Source: CAXXOK01 sp964640955
GTDB taxonomy: Bacteria; Bacillota; Clostridia; Christensenellales; Aristaeellaceae
Assembly: GCA_964640955.1 (NCBI GenBank)
Contig: CAZXJI010000017.1
Span: forward strand, 1-64,000
Direction of reading: 5' to 3'
Length of the DNA stretch: 64,000 nt
Shown piece after piece: positions 9,332 to 18,734 of the stretch (positions are counted from its first letter, which is position 1; each line of letters starts with the position of its first letter). Below the pieces are notes generated by a model that searched no databases, was not told where the DNA came from, and was given only the letters and a program-made list of their open reading frames with translations. Position numbers and translations under genes: made by a program.

Positions 9332-10801
9332 ATGGAAACCATGCGGAAAATCTTTGCTTTTTCCTGCGCGCTGATGCTGTGCCTGTCGCTGACCGGCACG
9401 GGAACCCTAGCGGAATCGACCGACCGTGAACCCTACACCGTCAAAATGGTGTTTCCCGGCGACGCCACCACCGAAGCGACCAACGAGGTTGCGGCGGCGG
9501 CCAGCAAAATCCTGCAGGAAAAATACAACACCACGTTGGAAATCGTACGCATCGGCTATGGCTCTTTCCAGCAGGAAGTCAATCTGATGCTCTCTTCCGG
9601 TGAGAAGCTGGACCTGATGCCCAACTTTGCCTTCAGCGTAACCACCGCCGCCAACAGCGGACAGATCCTGGATTTGGATGATCTGCTGAAGGAATACGGC
9701 GGCGACATGTACGCCCAGGTGTCCGAAGCGGATTGGGCCTGCGTCAAGGTGGACGGCAAAATCTACGCGGTGCCCAACAACAAGGAAAAGGCCCAGGGGT
9801 ACGGCATCGCGATGGTCAGCAGCGTTCTGGACGCCCTGAATTACGACGTGTCCAACCTGAAAACCGAAGACGATCTGACCGAATTGTTCCGTCTGGTTAA
9901 GGAGAACTACCCCGATATGTATCCGCTGGTGTCGGATAACGGCGAAATGGGTTATTCCTTCAACCGCCGGGACGATTTGGGCGGCGATTACGGCGTGCTG
10001 GAAGACTGTTTTACCGATAGCACGACCGTCGTCAACTGGACCGAAACGGACACTTACCGCAAGATCATCGAGCAGCGTTACGCCTGGGCCCAGGAGGGCC
10101 TGATCATGCCCGACGCATCCACCAACACCGAAAACGCCTATAGCCTTATGGCCGCCGGAAAAGGCTTCGCCTATTTTACGAACACGAAGCCGGGCATCGC
10201 CAACGAATGGGAACGTAAAGCCGGCGTACCGATAACCGTCGTCGAATTCGTGGAGCCCTTCTCCACCACTTCCGGCGTGGCGAACCAGTGGTTTATCGTG
10301 CACAACAGCGAAAAGCCGGAACGCGCGATGGAAGTGCTCAACGAAATGTACACCAATCCCGAACTGGCCGATATCCTGATTAACGGCATCGAGGGCGAGC
10401 ACTACGTAAAGGATACCGTAAACGGCGTGCTGCGCTATCCGGAAGGCGTGGACGCCTCCAACACCACCTATTCTTCCGTTGCCTGGGCCTGGCTGAACGA
10501 ATTGATTTCCACGCCCTGGGAAGCCGACGGCCCGGATATCTGGAAGGAAACCCTGGCCTTCAACGAAAGCGCCCACAACTCGATTGCCAAGGGCTTTATG
10601 TGGAACAACAGCAACGTGCTCAACGAGATTACCGCGTGCAACAACGTAAAGGCCAAGTACCAAAACGCGTTGGAGTGCGGCTCGCTGGATCCTGCCGAAG
10701 CGCTCACCCGCTATAACCAGGAACTGAAGGATGCCGGAGTGGATCGCATCGTGGCGGAGAAGCAGGCACAACTGGACGCCTGGCTGGCTGACCAGCAGTA
10801 A
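9332..10801 (+). CDS. Extracellular solute-binding protein of a sugar ABC transporter
   Basis: A 489-residue secreted binding protein of family 1 (CUT1 importers). An N-terminal signal peptide has a basic start (METMRKIF), a hydrophobic core and a cleavage site after GTLA near residue 28; there is no lipobox cysteine. The mature part shows the usual two-lobe pattern with Asp/Asn/Trp-rich segments (PNKEKAQGYG; YSVAWAWLNE). GGAGGT at 9320-9325 lies 6 bases before ATG 9332. It heads an operon with two permeases and a GH5 enzyme, so the ligand is probably an oligosaccharide of a beta-glucan or mannan type. A 15-base-pair hairpin separates it from the permease gene. Confidence 0.9.
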   Translation: METMRKIFAFSCALMLCLSLTGTGTLAESTDREPYTVKMVFPGDATTEATNEVAAAASKILQEKYNTTLEIVRIGYGSFQQEVNLMLSSGEKLDLMPNFAFSVTTAANSGQILDLDDLLKEYGGDMYAQVSEADWACVKVDGKIYAVPNNKEKAQGYGIAMVSSVLDALNYDVSNLKTEDDLTELFRLVKENYPDMYPLVSDNGEMGYSFNRRDDLGGDYGVLEDCFTDSTTVVNWTETDTYRKIIEQRYAWAQEGLIMPDASTNTENAYSLMAAGKGFAYFTNTKPGIANEWERKAGVPITVVEFVEPFSTTSGVANQWFIVHNSEKPERAMEVLNEMYTNPELADILINGIEGEHYVKDTVNGVLRYPEGVDASNTTYSSVAWAWLNELISTPWEADGPDIWKETLAFNESAHNSIAKGFMWNNSNVLNEITACNNVKAKYQNALECGSLDPAEALTRYNQELKDAGVDRIVAEKQAQLDAWLADQQ

Positions 10802-10815
10802 CCGGCAGCGCACAC

Positions 10816-10849
10816 GCAAGGGGGGATACCGAAGGGTGTTCCCCCTTGC
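10816..10849 (+). terminator. Intercistronic hairpin between binding protein and permease
   Basis: GCAAGGGGGGATACC (10816-10830) pairs with GGTGTTCCCCCTTGC (10835-10849) over 15 base pairs including two G-U pairs, loop of 4 bases, no T-run. Hairpins at this place commonly protect the binding-protein mRNA end and lower permease expression. Confidence 0.6.
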
Positions 10850-10874
10850 TGTGATGGAAATAGGAGGAATGATC

Positions 10875-11804
10875 ATGCAGCAACGCCGACGGCTTACGGC
10901 AAAGAAGTTGTCCCATTTCATCCCGTTGTATATCATGCTTCTGCCGGGATTCATCTATATTTTAATCAATAATTATGTCCCGATGGCCGGGATCGTTGTT
11001 GCCTTTAAGCAGTATAACTATCAGCTTGGCATCTGGGGAAGCCGTTTCATCGGCCTATCCAACTTTGAGTTCTTATTTAAAACGCGGGAAGCGTGGATCA
11101 TTACCCGTAACACCCTTTTATACAATATCGCCTTTATCGTTGTGGGCACGACAATATCCATTGCAGTGGCAACGCTTCTAAACGAGATCCACTGGGAGCA
11201 AGGGAAAAAGTTCTATCAGACGGTGATCCTGACGCCCTTTCTGATTTCGATCGTGGTGGTCAGTTATCTGGTGTACGCCTTTCTTTCCACAGAATACGGT
11301 TTCATCAACAAATCTATTCTCGAACCGCTGGGATGTGCCAGAATCTCCTGGTATTCCCAACCGCGGTACTGGCCCTTGATTTTGCTGAGCGTCAATGTAT
11401 GGAAATACTTCGGATACAACTGCATCATCTATTACGCTACGCTCGTCGGCATCGACCGTACATATTACGAAGCCGCCGTTATTGACGGCGCCAACCGTTG
11501 GCAGCAATTCTGCCATGTTACGATCCCGGGCCTTTTACCGACGATCAGCATACTGACATTGATGGCCATCGGGCGCATTTTTTACTCGGATTTCGGCCTG
11601 TTTTATCAGGTTCCGCTCAACAGCGGCCCGTTGATTGATGTAACCAACACCATCGACACCTATGTTTACCGCGGTCTGATCGAGCTTAACAACATCGGCA
11701 TGGCTTCGGCCGCCGGCCTGTACCAGTCCAGCGTGGGCTTCGTGCTTGTGCTGCTGGCCAATTTCCTGGTACGCAGGTTCAGCCAGGAAAGCGCGCTGTT
11801 TTAG
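10875..11804 (+). CDS. ABC transporter permease, LplB-like
   Basis: A 309-residue inner-membrane permease of the CUT1 sugar importer class with six hydrophobic segments (the first is IPLYIMLLPGFIYILI). The cytoplasmic EAA loop is YYEAAVIDGANRWQQFCHV, which docks to the ATPase. ATG 10875 is chosen because AGGAGG at 10862-10867 is 7 bases upstream; ATG 10869 would be too close. No ATPase is encoded here, as is usual for this class, which shares one MsmX-type ATPase encoded elsewhere. Confidence 0.9.
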   Translation: MQQRRRLTAKKLSHFIPLYIMLLPGFIYILINNYVPMAGIVVAFKQYNYQLGIWGSRFIGLSNFEFLFKTREAWIITRNTLLYNIAFIVVGTTISIAVATLLNEIHWEQGKKFYQTVILTPFLISIVVVSYLVYAFLSTEYGFINKSILEPLGCARISWYSQPRYWPLILLSVNVWKYFGYNCIIYYATLVGIDRTYYEAAVIDGANRWQQFCHVTIPGLLPTISILTLMAIGRIFYSDFGLFYQVPLNSGPLIDVTNTIDTYVYRGLIELNNIGMASAAGLYQSSVGFVLVLLANFLVRRFSQESALF

Positions 11805-11815
11805 GAGGTGGGAAA

Positions 11816-12700
11816 ATGGTTGACCGTAACCGCGGCTTTCAGGTTTTCGCGAATCTGATCATGATTCTGTTGGCGTTGGTCTGCATACTCCCATTCGTTT
11901 TGCTGATTTCCTCTTCCCTGACCAACGAGAATGCGCTGATCCACAACGGGTATTCCTTTTGGCCGTCGCAATTCGATATGGCAGCCTATAAGTATCTGTT
12001 GATCGACAGCTCCAGCCTGGCCCGGGGCTATCGGGTTTCCGCGCTGGTTACCGTGATCGGCACCGTGACGAGCCTGACGTTCACAACGCTGTTTGCTTTT
12101 CCTCTGTCACGCAAGGATCTGCCCGGCCGCAGTTTTTTCTCCTTTTTTCTTTTCTTTACCATGCTGTTCAACGGCGGCCTGGTTCCCACCTATATCATGT
12201 GGACGCAATCGTTCCATATCAAAAACACGCTTTGGGCGCTCATTGTGCCTAACCTTTTGATGGGTGCATTCAACGTGATTATGATGCGGACCTATTTTAC
12301 GACCAACATACCGGAAGCCGTCATAGAAGCCGCGAAAATCGACGGTTCCGGCGAATGGCGCATACTGGCTCAGGTTGTGCTGCCGATGTCGCTTCCCATT
12401 ATCGCCACGCTGGCGCTGCTTATCAGCCTTGCCTATTGGAACGACTGGCTGAACGGCCTTTATTACATCAATGACGATCGGTACTTCAGCATACAGGTGC
12501 TGTTGAATAAAATGCTGCTGGACACGCAGTTTTTAAAGAGCACCGCCGGAGGTAATCTGAACATCGATACCCGAAAAATGCCTTCGACGGGAATCAAGAT
12601 GGCTGTCGCGGTCATGGGGGCGCTTCCCGTGCTGGTGATCTATCCTTTTTTCCAGAAATTCTTTGTCAAGGGAATCTCCATCGGGGCGGTCAAAGGATAG
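11816..12700 (+). CDS. ABC transporter permease, YtcP-like
   Basis: A 294-residue permease, the second subunit of the importer. Six membrane segments are visible, the first being FANLIMILLALVCILPFVLL, and the EAA loop is VIEAAKIDGSGEWRILAQVV. The ribosome site AGGAGGTGGG lies 11 bases after the stop of the first permease. The C-terminus FVKGISIGAVKG is typical of the family. Confidence 0.9.
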   Translation: MVDRNRGFQVFANLIMILLALVCILPFVLLISSSLTNENALIHNGYSFWPSQFDMAAYKYLLIDSSSLARGYRVSALVTVIGTVTSLTFTTLFAFPLSRKDLPGRSFFSFFLFFTMLFNGGLVPTYIMWTQSFHIKNTLWALIVPNLLMGAFNVIMMRTYFTTNIPEAVIEAAKIDGSGEWRILAQVVLPMSLPIIATLALLISLAYWNDWLNGLYYINDDRYFSIQVLLNKMLLDTQFLKSTAGGNLNIDTRKMPSTGIKMAVAVMGALPVLVIYPFFQKFFVKGISIGAVKG

Positions 12701-12766
12701 GCCGGTTGCCGTGAAAAGCCGCGGAGGGTCGAAAGCCGTAAGGCAGGTTGTAAAGGAGCGAGGCCT

Positions 12767-14395
12767 GTGTTTGAAAAATGTGATCGCGAGAGGGTACGGG
12801 GCTTTCTGCACGCACGGGGGACCTCGGTCGTCAACGGGGACGGGCAAGAGATTTTGTTGACGGGGTGGGGCCTGGGAAACTGGCTCCTGCCGGAAGGCTA
12901 TATGTGGCTGGCCGGCGAGGGATCGCGTTTTGACCGCCCGCGCCGCATTGAACAGGTGATAGGCGAGTTGACTTCGCAAGCGTATGCCGCTTCGTTTTGG
13001 AAGCGGTACAGGGAACGCTATGTCACCGAGTGGGACATTCGAAGCATGGCGGAGCAGGGCTATAATTCCGTTCGGATTCCCATCAACTGGCGCATACTGA
13101 TGGAGGACCGGCCGGGGATCCACTGGAACGAGGAAGGTTTCCGGCTGCTGGATCGGGTAATCGGCTGGTGCGAGCAATACGGCCTGTACGTGCTCCTGGA
13201 TCTGCACGCCGCGCCCGGCGGCCAGACCGGCGCGAATATCGACGATTCCGCGGACGACCTGCCGCGCCTGTTTACGGACCGGGAAGCCTGGCATAAAGCA
13301 ATCGAACTTTGGAAGGCGCTCGCCCTGCGGTACAGGGATCGCTGGATCGTGGGCGGGTACGACCTGCTCAACGAGCCGGTGAAGCCCGGACTGGCGGAGG
13401 GCCGCGCGCTGAACGCCTATCTGCCGCGCCTCGTGGCCTTTTACGAGCAGTGCATAGCGGAAATCCGCAGGATCGATCCGGATCATATGATCTCCGTGGA
13501 GGGAAGCCACTGGGCGACGGATCTGTCGATCTTCTTTAAGCGATATGACGACAATATGATACTGCATTTTCATCGGTACGCCTGCATGCCCGGCATCGAA
13601 GCGTTCGCACCTTATCTGGAAGCCTCCCGCAGACTGGGAATCCCTTTATGGCTGGGCGAATCGGGCGAAAACACCGGCCCGTGGTTCGCGGCGATGTTTC
13701 CGCTGAGCATCGCGCTGAATATCGGGTACAATCTATGGCCTTGGAAGAAGATGGATTGCACGAATTCGCCTTTTTCCATAACACCGCCGGAAGGTTGGAG
13801 CGAACTGATCGCCTATACGCACGGGGGCAATCGGCCTTCTGCGCAGCGCGCCGAAGAGATACTGGAAGCCTACCTGGATCACGTACCCAGCGAACACTGC
13901 AGGGAAAATCCCGATCTAAGCCGAGCGGTTTTCCGCAGACCCGGATACGTTGTCAGGGGTACGGATTTCGACGAACTGCCCGGCCGAGGAATTTCCTACA
14001 GCGGCGGAAGGGAATGCGGCAATTTGTATTACCGCGGCAACACGGCTATGGCGATCGAGTTGCTTCCCAATTCGGACGACGTTTCCCGCTTTGCTTTCGA
14101 TTCCGGCTGGGATCGGCTGACCCTGTGCCTGAAGGAGACGGAATTTGCAACTTACTATATCGACGGTCGTTCAACCGGCTTCTCTGCCACTCTTTACTTT
14201 TTTGTAAAGGCTGATGCCGAAATCCTGATCACCTGGTCCGACAGGGAGTACCCCGTAAGCGTAGCGTCTTCCGGTCAGGAGTACGAGCACACCGTTCAGT
14301 GCCCCAAGGGTTGCGGAAGTTTGAAAGTGCGGGTCATCAGAGGCGTTGTTTTGCTGAACGCCATCGCAATACGGGCGGAAATGGAAACGCCGTGA
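12767..14395 (+). CDS. Glycoside hydrolase family 5-like enzyme with C-terminal domain
   Basis: A 542-residue enzyme whose first 390 residues form a GH5-type (alpha/beta)8 barrel. The acid/base Glu203 is in DLLNEPVKP and the nucleophile Glu298 in LWLGESGENTG; the conserved Arg/His region is VRIPINWR and DLHAAPGGQTG. The last 140 residues look like a beta-sandwich with Tyr/Trp-containing strands, possibly a carbohydrate-binding module. There is no signal peptide, so it should cleave imported oligosaccharides (a beta-glucosidase- or mannosidase-like role) in the cytoplasm. Start GTG 12767 has AAGGAG 8 bases upstream. It is the last gene of the transporter operon. The exact GH5 subfamily and substrate cannot be told. 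Confidence 0.85.
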   Translation: MFEKCDRERVRGFLHARGTSVVNGDGQEILLTGWGLGNWLLPEGYMWLAGEGSRFDRPRRIEQVIGELTSQAYAASFWKRYRERYVTEWDIRSMAEQGYNSVRIPINWRILMEDRPGIHWNEEGFRLLDRVIGWCEQYGLYVLLDLHAAPGGQTGANIDDSADDLPRLFTDREAWHKAIELWKALALRYRDRWIVGGYDLLNEPVKPGLAEGRALNAYLPRLVAFYEQCIAEIRRIDPDHMISVEGSHWATDLSIFFKRYDDNMILHFHRYACMPGIEAFAPYLEASRRLGIPLWLGESGENTGPWFAAMFPLSIALNIGYNLWPWKKMDCTNSPFSITPPEGWSELIAYTHGGNRPSAQRAEEILEAYLDHVPSEHCRENPDLSRAVFRRPGYVVRGTDFDELPGRGISYSGGRECGNLYYRGNTAMAIELLPNSDDVSRFAFDSGWDRLTLCLKETEFATYYIDGRSTGFSATLYFFVKADAEILITWSDREYPVSVASSGQEYEHTVQCPKGCGSLKVRVIRGVVLLNAIAIRAEMETP

Positions 14396-14597
14396 TGAAT
14401 ATCTGGTGTTACTGCGCTTTTTCGCAGGAGAAGCAATGGGAGCTTTTTCGGGAACTCGAGCCGAAAAACAAACCCCAGCGTTCCGGTCGTGGCATTTAGG
14501 GTACAGGGAAGACCATTGAAAAGCATGAAAGCCGTGCACGGGAGGCAGCCCAGGTACCGAAAGCGCAACGCCGGACAGCGGATGACAGCATAACAAA

Positions 14598-14634
14598 GCC
14601 CTCGAGCCCGTACGGCTCGAGGGCCTTGCGTTTA
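14598..14634. terminator. Bidirectional terminator between GH5 and the AraC regulator
   Basis: A perfect 11-base-pair stem GCCCTCGAGCC (14598-14608) / GGCTCGAGGGC (14614-14624) with a 5-base loop. TTGCGTTT follows on the plus strand and TTTGTTA on the minus strand, so it can stop both converging transcripts. Confidence 0.75.
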
Positions 14635-14685
14635 TCTTCATCTTGACGACCCCCTCGTTTTCCACCGCCTCAAAAAGCAATGAAA

Positions 14686-15525
14686 TTAGTTGGGCGGGTA
14701 GTTCATTTTCTCCATATACTGGGTGGGCGAAAGGGAATAGCTGGCATGGAACGCCTTGTAGAAGGCCGAGGAAGACTGAAAGCCACTCTGGTAGGCGGCG
14801 CTGAGGATCGGCATCTGTTCCGCCTTCACCAGGTGTAACACGTTTTCCAGCCTGAGGCCCACAAGGTATTGCACCGGGGATACGCCCAGTATTTTTTTGA
14901 AAGTGCGGGAGAAGTATTCATGGGAATAACCGTACAGCTTGGCCAGCTCGTGTATGTTGATATGGTCGCAGAAATGCTCGGACAGATACTGGATGCTGCG
15001 GGCGACGTTGAACAGGGCGACCGGAAGCTCCATGTCGCCGCCCCCTTCCAGATGGCGCACAAGCTCCAGCACCAGCAGATCCAGCAGGTGATGAATGCTG
15101 AGAATCTGGAAAGCGTCCCTGGGCCGTAAAATCTCCTCCCGCAGGTTGCCCAGCAAAAAGCCGATTTTCGGCGCGTCCTTCAAGTTGGCCACTTTGTGCA
15201 CGTTCCGATAGAAGATATGCCACAGCCGTTCGTCGGACAGGCAGGAAGGATAAAAGTCGAACATCTCGTAATCGATATAGTCCGTCAGGATGGCATGGAT
15301 GTTGCGCTTGTTTAGGTTGTTGAGGATCACGATATCCCCCGCGGCAAAGGACTCGATCGCGTCGTCGACTTTCCACTGCGCTTCCCCGTGTGTAAAACGA
15401 AGAATGCGCAGCGTGTGGGAGACGAAATTATAAATCTCGCAACGGGTCTTTCGCACGGTCGAGTATCCGATAACGTATTTCCGCTGATCCGTAATCGTCA
15501 CATCGATCGGTATCGCTTCGCTCAT
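14686..15525 (-). CDS. AraC-family transcriptional regulator
   Basis: A 279-residue regulator. The N-terminal 150 residues form a cupin-like sensing domain (AAGDIVILNNLNKRNIHA), and the C-terminal 100 residues hold the AraC DNA-binding domain (INIHELAKLYGYSHEYFSRTF then PILSAAYQSGFQSSSAFYKAF). GGGAGG lies about 7 bases before the start. It is transcribed away from the GH38-like / GH13 / enolase / RraA gene set, which it probably controls through the 197-base divergent region. Confidence 0.88.
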   Translation of the reverse strand: MSEAIPIDVTITDQRKYVIGYSTVRKTRCEIYNFVSHTLRILRFTHGEAQWKVDDAIESFAAGDIVILNNLNKRNIHAILTDYIDYEMFDFYPSCLSDERLWHIFYRNVHKVANLKDAPKIGFLLGNLREEILRPRDAFQILSIHHLLDLLVLELVRHLEGGGDMELPVALFNVARSIQYLSEHFCDHINIHELAKLYGYSHEYFSRTFKKILGVSPVQYLVGLRLENVLHLVKAEQMPILSAAYQSGFQSSSAFYKAFHASYSLSPTQYMEKMNYPPN

Positions 15526-15599
15526 GGGTGCGCCTCCCTTCCGGGGAACTTCGTCGGCTTCATTATATCGTCTTTTGAGCCGAAGTAAAGCGGGCCTTA

Positions 15600-15673
15600 G
15601 GACAAGAATGTCAAAATAGTGGAATCAGAAACGGCTTTAGTTGGTTTTCGGACAAGGGCCGAAATGCTATAAT
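15600..15673 (+). promoter_or_regulatory. Candidate activator-dependent promoter of the GH38-like operon
   Basis: An extended -10 element, TGCTATAAT (15665-15673), stands 50 bases before the start of the GH38-like gene; no consensus -35 lies at the right spacing, as expected where an AraC activator helps. Two copies of GGACAAG, at 15600-15606 and 15650-15656, are exactly 50 bases apart on the same strand and could be AraC half-sites. The first copy is part of GACAAGAATGTC, a near-palindrome. Confidence 0.45.
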
Positions 15674-15722
15674 GCACGTAACAAAGAAGTGCGTTTTGTC
15701 CCTTGCCTAAGGAGGCCGTACT

Positions 15723-18716
15723 ATGCGCGTCGATCGTTTTCATCAGTCGGTTTTCGTCACCAGGGATGAAAAGGTAAAATGCAGCGCGTCCGTACAGGAT
15801 TGGGACGGGTGTAACCCGTACTATATCGCCGCGTCCATCGACGGGGTGCGCCTGTTGGAGGGGCGGCCCTGCTGGCAATCGACGGCCGAGTTTTATCTGC
15901 CGGCGGTGGATAAGCCCTGCCGTGTGACGCTGGAATTGTCACCTTTCCGGGACACCAGCGTGATACAGAGCTTTCCCTATCTTCCTCCCAAGCCCTGGAC
16001 GATCGATTTTTTCCTTTCCTCCCACGAAGACCTGGGCTACTGCGCGTATGCCAATACCCTGGGCAGCGAATGCGCGGACTATCTGGACGAGGCGATTCGG
16101 CTGGCGGAGGAAGACCCCGAATACGCCTATATGATCGAGCACTACTGGTGGCTGAGAGGCTTTGAGGATTACCGCGACGAGGAACAGAAGCGCCGGTTGA
16201 AGGCGCGGATGCAGAACGGGCAGATCGCGCTGAGCGCACCCCATTGCAGCAACCATACCCACTGGCAGGGCGGCGAGCAGCTTGTGCGGGCGCTGTACTA
16301 CGCGTGCCGGCAGGCGAAGAAAACCTGGGGCATCTCGCCGAAAACCGTCGTTTACGCCGATATCGCCGGAGCCGACTGGTCCTGTGTCAGCGCCTACGCG
16401 GGAGCGGGCATCCGCTACCTGCTTTTGCTGGCCAACCGCTATTTGCGCTTTTCCACCGACGATCAGCCGCTGCCGCGGGTGTTCTGGTGGCAGGCGCCCA
16501 ACGGAAAAGACCGGTTGCTGTGCTTCCGGCAGGAGGGGTACAAGCAGCATTCCATCCAGCGCGCCATGGGGGCCGCCTCTTCCCAGGCGAAGGGCGGAAC
16601 GCCCTATTACTTCGACCGCAGCCGCATGGAGGAAACGATGCGGGCGGTGGACGAGATGGTCACCGCGTTCGGCGACGTTCCCTACGACAGGATTCCGGTC
16701 AGCTTTTACATGGACCGGGAGTACCCCAATACGGATATGAAGGTCGTCTGCGACGCGATGAACGCGGCCTGGAAATATCCCCGCTTCCGCCTTTCCACGC
16801 CGGACCGCACGTTTGCCTACATCGAAGAGACCGCCGGGGAAAAGCTGCCCGTTCTGTCCGGAGATATCACCGACCAATGGGCGGATTTCGCCGCCATTTC
16901 GCCGGAATGGTTCGCTCGGAAGCGCGAGGCGCAGACGCTGTTCCCCCTGGCCGAGACCTTCTGCCTGACGCGGATGCTGGAGGAGCCGCAGGTTCGCTGG
17001 CCGGCGGCCCGTCTGGACGAGGCCCTGTGGAAGATGTGCGAGTTCGACGACCACTGCTGGGCCACGTCCAGCAAACACCCGCAGGAGATGCACCTGTTCA
17101 ACCTGAACCTGGTCAAGCGGGAAACGGCCTGTACCTCCCTGCGAATCCTGAAGGAAATCGTCGGAGAACAGCTTGGCAAGCCGTCCGGAGGCCGGTTCAG
17201 CCTGTTCAATCCCCTTCCCTTCCCCCGCAAAGCCACGCTGCGCCTGCCCGCGTGCGCGGTTCCCGCCGATCTCGCCTGCCAGGCCACGTCGGACGGCGAC
17301 GTGCTGACGCAGTCGGTCGAGCTGCCGGCCTTCGGCTACAGGGCTTTCCACGGCGGCCCACGGGCCGGTATCCGGCCGCCCGAGCCGGACCCGGCATGCG
17401 CGTTCGAAACGCCTTTCTACACGGTCAGACTCGACCGGGACGGCCAGCGGATCGAATCGATCTGGGACAAGGCCCTGCGGCGGGAGCTGCTGGATTCCGC
17501 TTCCGCCTATGCCTTCGGGGAGTTTCTCTACGTCCACGCGGAGGAAAAGCACGCCCTGCCCGTCACGGTGGAGTATCCGCGCCGCCGCGGAATGAGCGTG
17601 CGCGTCGGCCCGCTGGCCACGGAAGTGGTGCTGGATTCCTTCGAGGAGCAGAGCGGCGCGAATGTCCGGGTCGTGCTCACGTTTTACCGGCAGGAGAAAA
17701 ACATCGACGTCCACCTGTCCTTCCGCAATGCCGCCGGCCTGATGGGCGATTATTACGACCGCTATAAAAAGAGCCTGTTCTTCGCCTTTCCTTTTTTGGT
17801 GGAAAACCACCGCTTCTGCACGGAGCTCAGCGGCGGCATCGTGGACGAGCGCGTCGACCGTATGCCGGTGAACCCGCATGATTTTGTGATGGCCCACAGC
17901 TGGATCAGCGTGGAGAACGGCGATTGGGGCATCGGGTTGTTCTGTCGGGAAATGCCGCTGTTCCATCCCGGCGGCATCCATTACAACCGGATATCCGCCC
18001 GCGTGGATTATGGCGAAAGCTCCTCCGTCTTCCTCTACGCCGCCTCCAACCGCACCAACAACCTGAACTACCGAACGCCGGAGGATTGCCGGGGTGACTT
18101 CCACGTGTCCGTCCTGCCCTTCTCGGGGGAATCCCGCGCCGTATTGCCGGACTGGTCCTACGGAAAGCTGTGCCCGCCGATCCTCGGCGGCCCCCGGCCG
18201 GAGCAGAGCCGCTCCTATCTGTCGCTGGACGCGAAAAACCTGCGGCTTCTGTGCATGAAACCGGCCGAAGAAGGGGACGGCTGGGTGTTCCTTCGGCTGA
18301 TGGAAAAGGAAGGCCGGGAAGCGCAGGCGCGGCTGACGCTTCCTTTCGCGATCGAAGACGCCCGTTACGCCGACACCGTGGAAAATCCTCTGGCCGACGC
18401 TCCCGCCTTCGAGCGGAACGTCGTCCGTTTGACCGCGCAGCCCTTCTCCTACGTCAATCTTCTGCTGCGGCCCGCGGAAAGGCTGACCGTCGTGCCGGAG
18501 CCCCCGGCGGAAGGCGTGAAGAACGTTTTCACCTTCCCGGTGGAGAACCGGAACACCGTGCTCTGCTTTGAAAAATGCGGCGCGCATAGCCGGGCGTACA
18601 GCATACGGGAGGGCGACCGGGAAGTAACGCAGATTCGGGACGAGCCCTACCGGATCCAGCAGTGTACGCTGCCCGGCATCGCCTACCAGGCGCTTCAGGT
18701 CGTTCCGATCGCTTAA
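15723..18716 (+). CDS. Glycoside hydrolase family 38-like protein
   Basis: A 997-residue cytoplasmic protein related to family 38 alpha-mannosidases. The GH38 N-terminal domain starts near residue 90 with FFLSSHEDLGYCAY, where His101 and Asp103 match the zinc-binding H-x-D. The next family landmark is YADIAGADWS with Asp213 as the best candidate nucleophile; the usual family form is different (IDPFGHS-like), so the identity is uncertain. Beta-rich C-terminal domains follow after about residue 480. It begins the operon with GH13, enolase and RraA genes. AAGGAGG lies 8 bases before the ATG. It may act on alpha-linked mannose or another alpha-glycan; substrate is inference. Confidence 0.72.
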   Translation: MRVDRFHQSVFVTRDEKVKCSASVQDWDGCNPYYIAASIDGVRLLEGRPCWQSTAEFYLPAVDKPCRVTLELSPFRDTSVIQSFPYLPPKPWTIDFFLSSHEDLGYCAYANTLGSECADYLDEAIRLAEEDPEYAYMIEHYWWLRGFEDYRDEEQKRRLKARMQNGQIALSAPHCSNHTHWQGGEQLVRALYYACRQAKKTWGISPKTVVYADIAGADWSCVSAYAGAGIRYLLLLANRYLRFSTDDQPLPRVFWWQAPNGKDRLLCFRQEGYKQHSIQRAMGAASSQAKGGTPYYFDRSRMEETMRAVDEMVTAFGDVPYDRIPVSFYMDREYPNTDMKVVCDAMNAAWKYPRFRLSTPDRTFAYIEETAGEKLPVLSGDITDQWADFAAISPEWFARKREAQTLFPLAETFCLTRMLEEPQVRWPAARLDEALWKMCEFDDHCWATSSKHPQEMHLFNLNLVKRETACTSLRILKEIVGEQLGKPSGGRFSLFNPLPFPRKATLRLPACAVPADLACQATSDGDVLTQSVELPAFGYRAFHGGPRAGIRPPEPDPACAFETPFYTVRLDRDGQRIESIWDKALRRELLDSASAYAFGEFLYVHAEEKHALPVTVEYPRRRGMSVRVGPLATEVVLDSFEEQSGANVRVVLTFYRQEKNIDVHLSFRNAAGLMGDYYDRYKKSLFFAFPFLVENHRFCTELSGGIVDERVDRMPVNPHDFVMAHSWISVENGDWGIGLFCREMPLFHPGGIHYNRISARVDYGESSSVFLYAASNRTNNLNYRTPEDCRGDFHVSVLPFSGESRAVLPDWSYGKLCPPILGGPRPEQSRSYLSLDAKNLRLLCMKPAEEGDGWVFLRLMEKEGREAQARLTLPFAIEDARYADTVENPLADAPAFERNVVRLTAQPFSYVNLLLRPAERLTVVPEPPAEGVKNVFTFPVENRNTVLCFEKCGAHSRAYSIREGDREVTQIRDEPYRIQQCTLPGIAYQALQVVPIA

Positions 18717-18734
18717 ACAGGAGGCGGATAGCTT

